A stretch of 64,000 nucleotides of DNA, taken from the NCBI GenBank assembly GCA_029213195.1, contig JARGNI010000005.1, forward strand, positions 124,001 through 188,000, written 5' to 3'. Numbering within the stretch: position 1 is the first letter of the stretch; each line of letters opens with the position of its first letter. Under the pieces are notes generated by a model. It had not been told where the DNA came from. It made no database searches and saw only the letters and a list, made by a program, of their open reading frames with translations. Positions 50,648-59,305 of the stretch are shown one piece after another. Source of the stretch: Verrucomicrobiales bacterium. Lineage in GTDB: Bacteria > Verrucomicrobiota > Verrucomicrobiia > Verrucomicrobiales > DEV007. Both the position numbers and the translations under genes were made by a program.

Positions 50648-53074
50648 ATGACGAGAACAACGGATGTTTCATATCAGTCGGCCATTTGCCTGCTCGCCTT
50701 TCTCTTTTTCGCTACTCCCCTCCTCCATGCCCAGGAGAACGAGACGACAACGGAGACCACGTCGACGGCGCTCGCCCCCATCATCGACGATGAAACCAGC
50801 GAACTCGATGCCACCGTGGTGACCTCGACCCCCACCCCGGCGCGGGCCCCAGCACCGACCCAGACCGTGCGATCGGCAACGGCGGCGCGACCGGTGGAAG
50901 TCGAAGTTTTCTCCACGATCGAGCCGGAGGTGATCTCGGGCGGCGCCGAAGCCACCGTGGAATTGACTGGCTCGGGATACTTCGTCACGGCAGGAGATAT
51001 TCGCGATCAGAACTACGTCAACGTCAACCGTGTCCTCGCCCGAGTCCCCGGCGTCTATGTCCGGGAAGAAGATGGCGCCGGCCTTTTCCCCAACATCTCG
51101 ATCCGCGGAGTGGACGGGACTCGTTCCGAGAAGATCACGATCATGGAGGACGGAATCCTCCAGGCGCCTGCCCCCTACTCGGCTCCCGCCGCCTACTACT
51201 CCCCCAATGTCGCTCGGATGGCAGGTGTGGAGATTCTCAAAGGATCGAGCCAGATTGCCTATGGCCCCCAGACTACAGGCGGAGTGATCAATTATCTCTC
51301 GACCCCCATCCCCGAGAGAGAGCAGTTCTATCTCCGCTCGACCTACGGCTCGAACAACACCGCCCAGATCCACTCGCACTACGGCAACAAGATCGAGACC
51401 GAAGCGGGAACGCTGGGTTACCTTGCTGAAATCTACTACAAGCGGTCCGACGGCTTTCGGACGATCGAAGGTGCGCCGGGCTTTGGCATCGGTCAATCCG
51501 ACCAGACCGGCTACAAGGTGATCGAGCCCATGATCAAACTATCGTGGGAGCCCAACACCCTGATCGAGCAGAAGATCGAGTTCAAGTATGGCTTCACCGA
51601 CGTCGATGCCGACGAGTCCTATCTCGGGCTGACGGAAGGAGATCTCGCTGTGAATCCCTACCGCCGCTACGCCGGTTCTTTTCTCGACAACATTCAGACC
51701 CAGCAGCATCGCACCTACCTCAAGCACAGCATTGCGATCACCGACGATTTCGATGTTCAGTTTGCCGCCTACTACAACCAGTTCGAGAGGGATTGGTTCA
51801 AGATCCGCCAAGTCAATGGGGTCTCCCTCCACACGACCGTAGGACCCACCGGAGTTCCCGCCAATCTCGCCACGCTTCGTGGTCAGGCACCTGGTGTTCT
51901 CGGCTATCGGCACAATGCTCGCACCTACGAGTCCTATGGCGGCCAGTTCAATTCCGAGTATCGCTTCGAGTTGGGAAATACCGACCACACTCTCGACTTC
52001 GGGGTTCGGGAGCATCGTGACGAAATCCGCCGATTCCAGGAAAACACGAACGTGACCCTCGCTGCCGGAGCAGCTCCCGTGATCACCAATCTCGGTCCTG
52101 GAAGCGGAGGAAATCGCCTCCAGCGCTCCGACGCCACCGCCGTCTGGCTGCAAGACACGATCGAGATCGGAGCGTTGACGCTGACACCGGGAATCCGCCA
52201 CGAGGCCGTTCGGATCCGCTACAACGACTTCCAGAACAACGCGAACAACATTCCGACGGCGGCCCAGAACGGAGATGTCGACTGGACCTTGCTCGCACTG
52301 GGCTTCAACTACGAGATCAACGAGACCCACTCCATCTTTGGCGGTGTGCACCAGGGAGTGGCCGTTCCCAGCCCGCGCAACATTCTCCGTGCAGGTGTCG
52401 AGACCGAGGAGAGCCTTGCCTACGAGTTGGGGATCCGTCACCAGAGTGAAAACTTCAACGCCGAGCTGGTCGGTTTCCTCACCGATTTCGACAACATCAT
52501 CGGAACCTCCGCCGGTCTTGGTCTCGGGAACCGGGCCGTTCCCAATGCAGGTACTGCGACGGTCCAGGGCTTCGAAGCGCTCGTCAGCTACGATCCGTTT
52601 CAAGATCGCGCGATCCGCATGCCCCTCTTCCTCAGCCTGACCTACACGGATACCACCCTGCACGAAACACTCGTCGCGGGTGGAGGAGAGAATATCTACG
52701 GCGATGGTACAGGCGGCCCTGGAATCCCGGGAGCGATGCTCCCCTACATCCCCGAGTGGAAAGTCGCGACGGGAATCGGTCTCGAAAGCAAAGACTGGGG
52801 GATCGATCTGACTGCGACCTATGTCAGTGATGCCTTCGGCACCGCACTCAATTCTCCTTCGCCTGTCACCTCCTCCCGCCAGGGGCTCATCGACGGCGGA
52901 ACCATCGTCGACCTTTCCGGCTACTACCAGATTAACGACCAGGCACGCTTCGTTGCCGGGGTTCACAATCTCTTCGAGGAACTCATGGTCACGAGCCGGA
53001 TTCCGGAAGGCCCTCGTGTCAATGCTCCGCGGGAGTTCTTCGTCGGATTCGAAATCCTCTGGGAACGGATGTAG
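50648..53074 (+). CDS. TonB-dependent outer-membrane receptor (FecA-like)
   Basis: The protein has 808 residues with a signal peptide (AICLLAFLFFATPLLHAQ). A disordered Thr/Pro-rich region precedes the plug domain (GDIRDQNYVNVNRVLARVPG, NISIRGVDGTRSEKITIMED, LKGSSQIAYGPQTTGGVINY). The 22-strand barrel follows, with FGGVHQGVAVPSPRN and the ending PREFFVGFEILWERM. The plug and barrel resemble FecA-like siderophore receptors more than SusC types, so ferric chelate uptake is a good guess. No Fur site was found. The final residue is Met rather than the usual aromatic. The receptor is followed directly by its energising genes. Confidence 0.85.
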   Translation: MTRTTDVSYQSAICLLAFLFFATPLLHAQENETTTETTSTALAPIIDDETSELDATVVTSTPTPARAPAPTQTVRSATAARPVEVEVFSTIEPEVISGGAEATVELTGSGYFVTAGDIRDQNYVNVNRVLARVPGVYVREEDGAGLFPNISIRGVDGTRSEKITIMEDGILQAPAPYSAPAAYYSPNVARMAGVEILKGSSQIAYGPQTTGGVINYLSTPIPEREQFYLRSTYGSNNTAQIHSHYGNKIETEAGTLGYLAEIYYKRSDGFRTIEGAPGFGIGQSDQTGYKVIEPMIKLSWEPNTLIEQKIEFKYGFTDVDADESYLGLTEGDLAVNPYRRYAGSFLDNIQTQQHRTYLKHSIAITDDFDVQFAAYYNQFERDWFKIRQVNGVSLHTTVGPTGVPANLATLRGQAPGVLGYRHNARTYESYGGQFNSEYRFELGNTDHTLDFGVREHRDEIRRFQENTNVTLAAGAAPVITNLGPGSGGNRLQRSDATAVWLQDTIEIGALTLTPGIRHEAVRIRYNDFQNNANNIPTAAQNGDVDWTLLALGFNYEINETHSIFGGVHQGVAVPSPRNILRAGVETEESLAYELGIRHQSENFNAELVGFLTDFDNIIGTSAGLGLGNRAVPNAGTATVQGFEALVSYDPFQDRAIRMPLFLSLTYTDTTLHETLVAGGGENIYGDGTGGPGIPGAMLPYIPEWKVATGIGLESKDWGIDLTATYVSDAFGTALNSPSPVTSSRQGLIDGGTIVDLSGYYQINDQARFVAGVHNLFEELMVTSRIPEGPRVNAPREFFVGFEILWERM

Positions 53075-53137
53075 TCGTTCTCTCCTTGTCCGCCCCTCTT
53101 CTTTGATTACCATGACGACCGCCTCTTTATTCCTGTG

Positions 53138-53974
53138 ATGCTGCCTGGCCGCCCATGTCTTACTCGTCCTCTCCGGACTCTCCTGACAGCACTGATGCTA
53201 TCGGGAGCGGCAATCGTGTGGACCGGGGCACAGGAAACGGAGAAGAAGGAGACCACGACCCCGGCCGGAGATCTGCAGGAAACCCTCAAGGAATGGGTCC
53301 TGACACGGCAACTCATCAGCAGGGAAAAGGCCGCATGGCAGGAACAGAAGAAGACCTGGACCGATCTCAATGAGATCCGTCGGCTCGAAAAGGAAAGCCT
53401 GAACGAGTTCATCGAGTCCGCTCGCTCCCGGGTTCCGAGAATCACGGAAGAGAAGGCGGCCCTGGCTTCCGAGGAAAAGGCCCTCCGAGATTGGAGAAAG
53501 GAATCCCTTCGCAAGATCGATGAGTGGGAGAAGAAGCTTCTGCCTCTGCTCCCCCTTTTTCCCGCTCCACTCGAAGACTCTCTGAAGGAGCCGATCACCA
53601 GGCTCAAGGCCGCATCAATCGCCGAAGACGAGGAACCTCGCCCGCTCCAGGATCGCACTCGGGACGTAGTCCTCATTCTGCAGGGATTCCGGGAATTTCA
53701 GAGCGCCGTCACCACCGAACGAGAGCTGCTCGCCGTGGGCGGGAGCGAACCCAGAGAGCTCGACGTGCTCTACCTCGGCTTGAGCCGTGCCTGGTTTGTC
53801 GATGCCGCAGGCACCTTCAGCGGTTACGGCCGCCCGACGCCGGGTGGCTGGGTCTGGACAGAGGATTCCGGTATCGCCTCCCGAGTCCGCAAAGCCATTG
53901 AGATGGCGGACAATCGCGTCCCTCCCGAGTTTCTTTCTCTCCCCTTCCCCTCGCACAAGGAGGCGCAACCATGA
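53138..53974 (+). CDS. DUF3450-type periplasmic coiled-coil protein of a TonB system
   Basis: The protein has about 278 residues, from ATG 53138 (a GTG one codon upstream is possible). After a signal region, a long helical part (residues about 45-150, TWTDLNEIRRLEKESLNEFI) forms a coiled coil. A conserved C-terminal domain has ELDVLYLGLSRAWFVDAAGT and GGWVWTEDSG, typical of DUF3450. Such proteins precede TtpC/ExbB2/ExbD2 in TonB3-type operons of Vibrio and other bacteria. It overlaps the next gene by 4 bases. Confidence 0.75.
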   Translation: MLPGRPCLTRPLRTLLTALMLSGAAIVWTGAQETEKKETTTPAGDLQETLKEWVLTRQLISREKAAWQEQKKTWTDLNEIRRLEKESLNEFIESARSRVPRITEEKAALASEEKALRDWRKESLRKIDEWEKKLLPLLPLFPAPLEDSLKEPITRLKAASIAEDEEPRPLQDRTRDVVLILQGFREFQSAVTTERELLAVGGSEPRELDVLYLGLSRAWFVDAAGTFSGYGRPTPGGWVWTEDSGIASRVRKAIEMADNRVPPEFLSLPFPSHKEAQP

Positions 53975-55371
53975 AGCTACGCGTTCTCGGAGCCTGCCTC
54001 GCGATCTTCCTTGGCTCGGCTGGGTTTGCCCAAGTTACCGATCCTGAAGCTCCCGCGGATTTTGAAACCGTGACCCAAAGTGCGGCAATGGATCTCGAGG
54101 CTGCCTTGGCCGAACTGGCGGCCTTGCGCGAGGCGATCGCAGCGGAGAAGCCTGAACTGGCTCGGGAAACCAATCAAGTCGCCGCCGACCTCCGCGAGGC
54201 CAGGCGTCAGGCAGACCTCGCTCGAACCGATCGGGAAGCCGCGGAAGCCGAGCTGCAGTCCCTCGATGAAAACCTCACGCTCTGGCGCCAGGAAAAGTCC
54301 TTTGTCGAGAGCCTTCTCCTCGAGTTCGAGAATACGTATCTCGCCACGTTGCCCGCTGCACAGTGGGAGCAGGGAAACCTTGAAATCCAGGCCGATGGAG
54401 CTGCCGTCGAAGCCAGCCTCGAAGAACTCGCTACTGCCGAGACTCTCCGAATTGGAAAAGGAAAAGCCGTAGGACCGGGGGGCTCACTCACTCCCGGTTC
54501 CTTTGCCGAGGCAGGACCCGTATCGTGGTTTCTTTCCGAGGATCAAAGTCTCGCTGGGCTCGTGACCACGGACGAGACACTCCGACCTCGTGTCATCGCC
54601 GGATCCGTCGACGCCGATGAGATCTCCCGACTCCTCGCCGGAGAAGATGCGTCTCCGCGCTTCGACCCGACCCTCGGAAACGCCATCGCGATGGAAGAAA
54701 CGCAATCGACTCTCCTCGCTCACATCCGCCAGGGCGGATTCTGGATGTATCCCATCCTCCTCCTCGCTGCCATTGCCCTCATCGCTGCCCTGGTGAAGTG
54801 GTTCCAGATTTCCCGCATCCGCACCTTCGCTGCCGCCACCGTTGAGGAATTCCTGCAGCGACTTCGGGAGCACAAGTATGACGAGGCTCTCGCTACTGCG
54901 GAAACGATCCGGCATCCCGCCCGTCGAATTCTCTCCCGTTGTGTCGACTGCTTCCGATCCACGAGTCGTCCCGACCGCGATGATGTCGAGGAATCGCTCT
55001 TCGAAGTCTTTCTCGAGGCCCAACCAAAACTCCAGAGTGGTCTCCCGCTCATTGCGATCGCATCCGCGACGGCTCCCCTGCTCGGATTGCTCGGCACCGT
55101 GACCGGCATGATCGAGACCTTCCGCCTCATCAACATCTTCGGAACAGGCGATGCCAAGTCCCTCGCCTCTGGAATCTCGGAAGCCCTCGTGACGACCGAG
55201 TTCGGCCTCATCGTGGCGATTCCCGCCCTGATCCTGCATGCTTTGCTCTCCCGCAAGATCCAGGGAATCAAATCCCAAATGGAAATGACCAGTCTCGCGA
55301 TTCTCAACGGTGCTCCGTTTGAGGATTCTCCGAAACCGCAGGAACCCGCCTCTCCCGACCGCCCGTCATGA
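53971..55371 (+). CDS. TtpC-like MotA/TolQ/ExbB protein with long periplasmic domain
   Basis: The protein has 466 residues: signal peptide, a periplasmic coiled-coil region (residues about 30-240, with AALREAIAAEKPELARETNQ) and a C-terminal ExbB-type domain with three helices (GGFWMYPILLLAAIALIAAL, IASATAPLLGLLGTVTGMIE, TTEFGLIVAIPALILHALL). A strong ribosome site, AAGGAGG (53957-53963), lies 7 bases before the ATG. This is the TtpC type of the TonB3 system. It likely forms part of the proton channel. Confidence 0.82.
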   Translation: MKLRVLGACLAIFLGSAGFAQVTDPEAPADFETVTQSAAMDLEAALAELAALREAIAAEKPELARETNQVAADLREARRQADLARTDREAAEAELQSLDENLTLWRQEKSFVESLLLEFENTYLATLPAAQWEQGNLEIQADGAAVEASLEELATAETLRIGKGKAVGPGGSLTPGSFAEAGPVSWFLSEDQSLAGLVTTDETLRPRVIAGSVDADEISRLLAGEDASPRFDPTLGNAIAMEETQSTLLAHIRQGGFWMYPILLLAAIALIAALVKWFQISRIRTFAAATVEEFLQRLREHKYDEALATAETIRHPARRILSRCVDCFRSTSRPDRDDVEESLFEVFLEAQPKLQSGLPLIAIASATAPLLGLLGTVTGMIETFRLINIFGTGDAKSLASGISEALVTTEFGLIVAIPALILHALLSRKIQGIKSQMEMTSLAILNGAPFEDSPKPQEPASPDRPS

Positions 55372-55958
55372 ATCTCTCCGAAATTTCTGCCGAAGTCATG
55401 ACCCTGCTCGACGCAGGAGGATGGGTCTTTCTCGCGCTCCTCGCACTTGCCTTCGGGATTGCGTTTGCTTTGCTTTCGCTCTGGAACGCCACCCGGTTGC
55501 CAGATGCCCCACTCATCAGCTCCCGCGATTGGCTTCTTCTCCTACGAGGAAAGCCGGGGGCTTCCGACGCTCGTGCCCGTGTCCGCGAGTTTCTCCAGCG
55601 AGCTTCGGATCCGGGATCCGTTCTCGAGGAGATGTCCCAACAACTCTTCTCGAAAACTCGTCGTCGAATTCCCTTCGCTTTCATCCTCATCAGCGCTGCG
55701 CCTCTCATCGGCCTGCTCGGGACCGTCTCCGGCATGTTCTCCACTTTCCAGGGAATGGCCGGAACCTCTCTCGCCTCGCCCATCGATGTCATTTCCGACG
55801 GCATCTCGGAGGCCCTGATCACGACCCAGACCGGCCTCATCATCGGGGTCCCCACCTTCGTGGTCTGTTCGTGGATCCGAAGTCGCCACGAGGAATTGGA
55901 GATCCGTTTCCGGCAACTGGCCTCGGAACTCCTTCAACCCGAAACCATGCAAAGCTAA
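55368..55958 (+). CDS. ExbB-type MotA/TolQ proton channel protein
   Basis: This 196-residue ExbB-like protein has three membrane helices: GGWVFLALLALAFGIAFALL, FILISAAPLIGLLGTVSGMF and TTQTGLIIGVPTFVVCSWI. The GLLGTVSGM and TTQTGL motifs line the proton path. It overlaps the previous gene by 4 bases and is 3 bases before the ExbD gene. It probably forms the motor with ExbD. Confidence 0.85.
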   Translation: MNLSEISAEVMTLLDAGGWVFLALLALAFGIAFALLSLWNATRLPDAPLISSRDWLLLLRGKPGASDARARVREFLQRASDPGSVLEEMSQQLFSKTRRRIPFAFILISAAPLIGLLGTVSGMFSTFQGMAGTSLASPIDVISDGISEALITTQTGLIIGVPTFVVCSWIRSRHEELEIRFRQLASELLQPETMQS

Positions 55959-55961
55959 TCG

Positions 55962-56375
55962 ATGGCCAAACGATTCCAGAGATTCGGGGAACCGACCCAG
56001 GACAGCACGAGCGAGATCAATATCTCGCCCCTGATCGATGTGGTCTTCATCCTCCTGATCTTCTTTATCGTGACCACCGTCTTCGTCGAGGAAACGGGGA
56101 TCGAGGTCAACAAACCACGAGCCGCTTCGCAGCAGGACCTCGACAAGAACAGCATCCTCTTCGGAGTCACCCCCTCTGGAGGCGTCTTCTATGGAGGACG
56201 AGAAATCGGAGTTTCGGGTGTGCGAGGCATCGTGACCCAACTTCTCCGCCAGGAAGAAAAGCCCGTCATCATCCAGGCCGACCAGGATACGCCCACCGAG
56301 ACGACGGTGCGAGTCCTCGACGAAGCCAAGCTGGCCGGTGCCGAAGCCGTCTACGTTTCCACCGTCAGTGATTAG
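55962..56375 (+). CDS. ExbD/TolR biopolymer transport protein
   Basis: This 137-residue protein has one membrane helix, [20 protein letters not shown], carrying the conserved aspartate of LIDVVF that takes protons. A periplasmic domain ([40 protein letters not shown]) follows, as in ExbD. It lies between the ExbB and TonB genes and completes the motor. Confidence 0.87.
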   Translation: MAKRFQRFGEPTQDSTSEINISPLIDVVFILLIFFIVTTVFVEETGIEVNKPRAASQQDLDKNSILFGVTPSGGVFYGGREIGVSGVRGIVTQLLRQEEKPVIIQADQDTPTETTVRVLDEAKLAGAEAVYVSTVSD

Positions 56376-56394
56376 TCTCTGGAAGACTCCGAAC

Positions 56395-57039
56395 ATGAAA
56401 TTTCGTTTTCCCAGAATCCTCTCTTCCCTTTTCCGCGTCGGACTTGCGCTCTTTCTCACCGCCGTCCTTCTCGTTTTCCTGGCGGGACTTCGGCTCAGCC
56501 AGAAACCTGAGGCTCCGCTCCTCACGCTCCGAACCATGGAGACGGCACGTCCCGTCAGTCTTCCTGCGCCACCCCCTCCACCTTCGGAAACGCAGCCCAC
56601 GCCCCCGACCGCGACACCCGAGCTTCCTGAACTCGACCTTGAGTGGGATCCGGTTTCCCCTGCCATTCCCGCCAAGGCACCCCAGGAAATCTCGTTCCAG
56701 TTGCCGAGCACGGAGTTCGCCCAGCAATCAGAAGCGCCCCGTGCCTCGATGACGTTCACCGCGAGCGAACTCGATGCCCAACCGAGACTGGTCAACCGTC
56801 CCAATGTGACTTTCCCCGCGGTGCTCCAGAACCAGGGAATCACCGAGGGCAAAGTGGTCCTCGAGGTCCTCATCAGCTCCGCCGGCAACGTCAATGTCCG
56901 CCGCGTTCTCGAAACCAGTCACACCGAGCTCACCGAAATGGGCGAGTCCTTCGCCTCGCGTGCCAAGTTCACCCCGCCGAAAAAGGACGGTCGGCCCGTC
57001 AACGCTCTCTTCCGCTGGCCGCTCATCCTGAAACTCTGA
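56395..57039 (+). CDS. tonB: TonB energy-transducing protein
   Basis: This 214-residue protein has an N-terminal anchor (VGLALFLTAVLLVFLAGL), a proline-rich linker (PAPPPPPSETQPTPPTATPE) and a C-terminal TonB domain (VNRPNVTFPAVLQNQGITEG, KVVLEVLISSAGNVNVRRVL, KFTPPKKDGRPVNALFRWPL). The order matches TonB. It passes the proton-motive force from ExbB/ExbD to outer-membrane receptors such as the one upstream. Its TGA overlaps the ATG of the next gene by one base. Confidence 0.85.
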   Translation: MKFRFPRILSSLFRVGLALFLTAVLLVFLAGLRLSQKPEAPLLTLRTMETARPVSLPAPPPPPSETQPTPPTATPELPELDLEWDPVSPAIPAKAPQEISFQLPSTEFAQQSEAPRASMTFTASELDAQPRLVNRPNVTFPAVLQNQGITEGKVVLEVLISSAGNVNVRRVLETSHTELTEMGESFASRAKFTPPKKDGRPVNALFRWPLILKL

Positions 57040-58397
57040 TGCGATTTCTCCTCCCAGTCCTGCTCGGTTTCGCGAGTCTTGTCGGTGGACAGGAGTCGAC
57101 CTCGAACCCACTTCCGATCGATCCTCTCTGGAAGAGTGAATCGTTCCGCAAGGCAGTCACGGGGAGTTACGGGATCGATTCGCAGATCGAACCCCGCATC
57201 ACCACCGACGAAGAATTCTATCTCGATGCCGCAGCCAAAGCGATGGCGGAAGAGAAGCGAGAGGACGCCATCACCGCGCTGAGCGAGTCCTCCATCCTGC
57301 CCCGCAGTGCCGCGATGCTCTTCATGCTCGGCACCCTTCATTTCGAGGAAGGCAACCGCGAAGAGGCCACCACTCGCCTCGAGGAAGCCCTCGCCCTCTT
57401 TCCCAATTTTCGGGACGCGCACCGCAATCTCGCGATCGTCTATGTCCAGCAGGAAGAATGGGAAAACGCTCAGACGCATCTCATCCGGGCCATGGAACTG
57501 GGCTCGCGTGAAGCGGTCACGCTCGGCCTCCTCGGCTATTGCCATTCGGTAGCAGGAAAACACCAGGCGGCACTCGATGCCTACCGCATCGCGGCTCTCT
57601 CACAGCCTGAGGAAAAGCAATGGAAACTCGGTCAGGCCCAGGCACTGCTCTCCCTCGACGAAGCCCGGAAGGCCACCCTGATCTACCAGGAAATTCTCGA
57701 GGAGGAGCCCGCCGACTGGAACCTCTGGCTAACCCAGGCCGACGGATGGATCACTCTCGATCTCCCGATCGCCGCCATTGCGAATCTCGATGCGGCTCGT
57801 CGGGCCGGTCAACTCTCGCCAGACGGCACGCTCTCGCTGGGACACCTGTTTCTCCAGAATGATCTCCTCGACCTCGCGATGCAGCGATACGAGGAGGCGT
57901 TTGCGATTCCTGACGCGATTGTACCCGGCAAGCAAATCGAGACTCTCGAATACCTGACCCAGCTTGGGAGGTTTTCCGAAGCTGCCCAACTCCTCCAACA
58001 GCTCCCCGAGGAGCGTTTTGCCTCGGCCGATTCCCCTTCCGTGGAAGGGCGCTACCAGAGAGTCTCCAGTCTCCTCGAAGTTGAAATCGGCGATCCCGAG
58101 AAAGGAGCGAGCCAGCTCGAGGCCTGGTTGAAGAAAAACCCCATCGACGGACAAGCCCTCCTTCTCCTCGCCAAATATCGGGAATCCCAGGGCGAACGCG
58201 AAGTGGCCGAGATGCTCTACGAGCAGGCCACCGGCATTCCCGACGAAGCCGCTGCCGCGCACCGTGCCTGGGGAAACCTTCTCCTCGCAGAGCGGGACTA
58301 CGAAGGAGCCATCGAGCAGTGGGAACAATCGCTCGCGCTTCGCCCGAGTGCATCGCTGGAATCCTCGCTCGAAGCGGTGCGCGAGCTTCTCCCGTAA
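57039..58397 (+). CDS. TPR-repeat protein of the TonB operon
   Basis: This 452-residue secreted protein (signal LLPVLLGFASLVGGQ) is made of about ten tetratricopeptide repeats, for example AAMLFMLGTLHFEEGNREEA, HRNLAIVYVQQEEWENAQTH, AWGNLLLAERDYEGAIEQWE. TPR proteins often end TonB3-type operons and may act as a periplasmic scaffold. Its start ATG shares a base with the tonB stop. The next gene is not overlapping, so the operon probably ends here. Confidence 0.8.
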   Translation: MRFLLPVLLGFASLVGGQESTSNPLPIDPLWKSESFRKAVTGSYGIDSQIEPRITTDEEFYLDAAAKAMAEEKREDAITALSESSILPRSAAMLFMLGTLHFEEGNREEATTRLEEALALFPNFRDAHRNLAIVYVQQEEWENAQTHLIRAMELGSREAVTLGLLGYCHSVAGKHQAALDAYRIAALSQPEEKQWKLGQAQALLSLDEARKATLIYQEILEEEPADWNLWLTQADGWITLDLPIAAIANLDAARRAGQLSPDGTLSLGHLFLQNDLLDLAMQRYEEAFAIPDAIVPGKQIETLEYLTQLGRFSEAAQLLQQLPEERFASADSPSVEGRYQRVSSLLEVEIGDPEKGASQLEAWLKKNPIDGQALLLLAKYRESQGEREVAEMLYEQATGIPDEAAAAHRAWGNLLLAERDYEGAIEQWEQSLALRPSASLESSLEAVRELLP

Positions 58398-58471
58398 CGC
58401 GCCGCCTCGAATGAGTTCTCCGGGGACGAGAATTGACATTCCCCCACCTCTTTCGCCAGACTCGACAGGGT

Positions 58472-59305
58472 ATGGTCACGGATCCAACCCTGTTTCTTCG
58501 GCGCAGTCTTCGCCTCGCACTTGTCATCGGCACTCTCGTCCCCCTTTTGACCATCCCGCTGAAAGCGGGAGAATCCGGAAAGAAGGTTCATCGGGGAATT
58601 CATTTCTGGTTCTACGAATACGATCCGGCTGTCGAAGAATTGAGCCTTCATCTCACCGACAAGGCAGGCGACCCCAACACCTTTCCCAAGGTGGCCGAGA
58701 AAGTGACCGCGGAGGGAAAGAACCTCCTTTTTGCGACCAACTCCGGGATCTTCGAAGGAGACTTCCGCCCCACCGGTCTCCATGTCAGCGACGGAAAAAC
58801 GATCACCAAGCTGAACCTGGAAACCTTCGTCAAGGAGCGTGAGGGACAGTTTACTCCGAATTTCTTCCTCAAGCCCAACGCTGTCTTTGCCATCGATGAA
58901 GCCGGCCAGGCGGTCGTCCTCGAGTCGAAGCGTTTCTCTCAATCCGGGATCAAGCCAAGGATCGCGACCCAGTCCGGTCCCCTTCTCGTCGCGAATGGCA
59001 AGATCCACCCGATCCTGACCGCCGATTCGACCAGCGCCCGGCTTCGCAACGGGGTCGGGGTGCGAAAAGACGGGACCGTCGTCTTTGCTTGTTCCGTCAT
59101 GGATCAGGAACTCGGCCGCAGCAATCTCTACACCTTCGCCGAATTCTTTCGCGATGTGCTCCACTGTCCCGACACGCTCTACCTCGATGGGGATATCTCC
59201 TACGTCTACATCGACGGAAAAACAGGACCACTGGAAAAGACCAACTTCTTTGCCGGGATCTTCGCCATCACCCCACGAGATCCAGCGCCAAAACCTCAGC
59301 CATGA
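58472..59305 (+). CDS. Phosphodiester glycosidase (NAGPA/DUF2233) family protein
   Basis: The protein has 277 residues from ATG 58472, where a signal peptide (LALVIGTLVPLLTIPLKAGE) begins soon after; a TTG 13 codons upstream is less likely. The domain shows LFATNSGIFEGDFRPTGLHV, QSGPLLVANGKIHPI, RNGVGVRKDGTVVFACS and CPDTLYLDGDISYVYI, matching the NAGPA-type phosphodiester glycosidase fold that removes sugar-phosphate diester caps. It is translationally coupled with the sulfatase downstream (4-base overlap), so both may act on the same glycan. Confidence 0.8.
   Translation: MVTDPTLFLRRSLRLALVIGTLVPLLTIPLKAGESGKKVHRGIHFWFYEYDPAVEELSLHLTDKAGDPNTFPKVAEKVTAEGKNLLFATNSGIFEGDFRPTGLHVSDGKTITKLNLETFVKEREGQFTPNFFLKPNAVFAIDEAGQAVVLESKRFSQSGIKPRIATQSGPLLVANGKIHPILTADSTSARLRNGVGVRKDGTVVFACSVMDQELGRSNLYTFAEFFRDVLHCPDTLYLDGDISYVYIDGKTGPLEKTNFFAGIFAITPRDPAPKPQP

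Noticed and set aside
51539-53113. Long open frame on the minus strand opposite the TonB-dependent receptor
   Set aside because: The receptor reading is strongly supported by plug and barrel motifs; the opposite frame has no recognisable domain.
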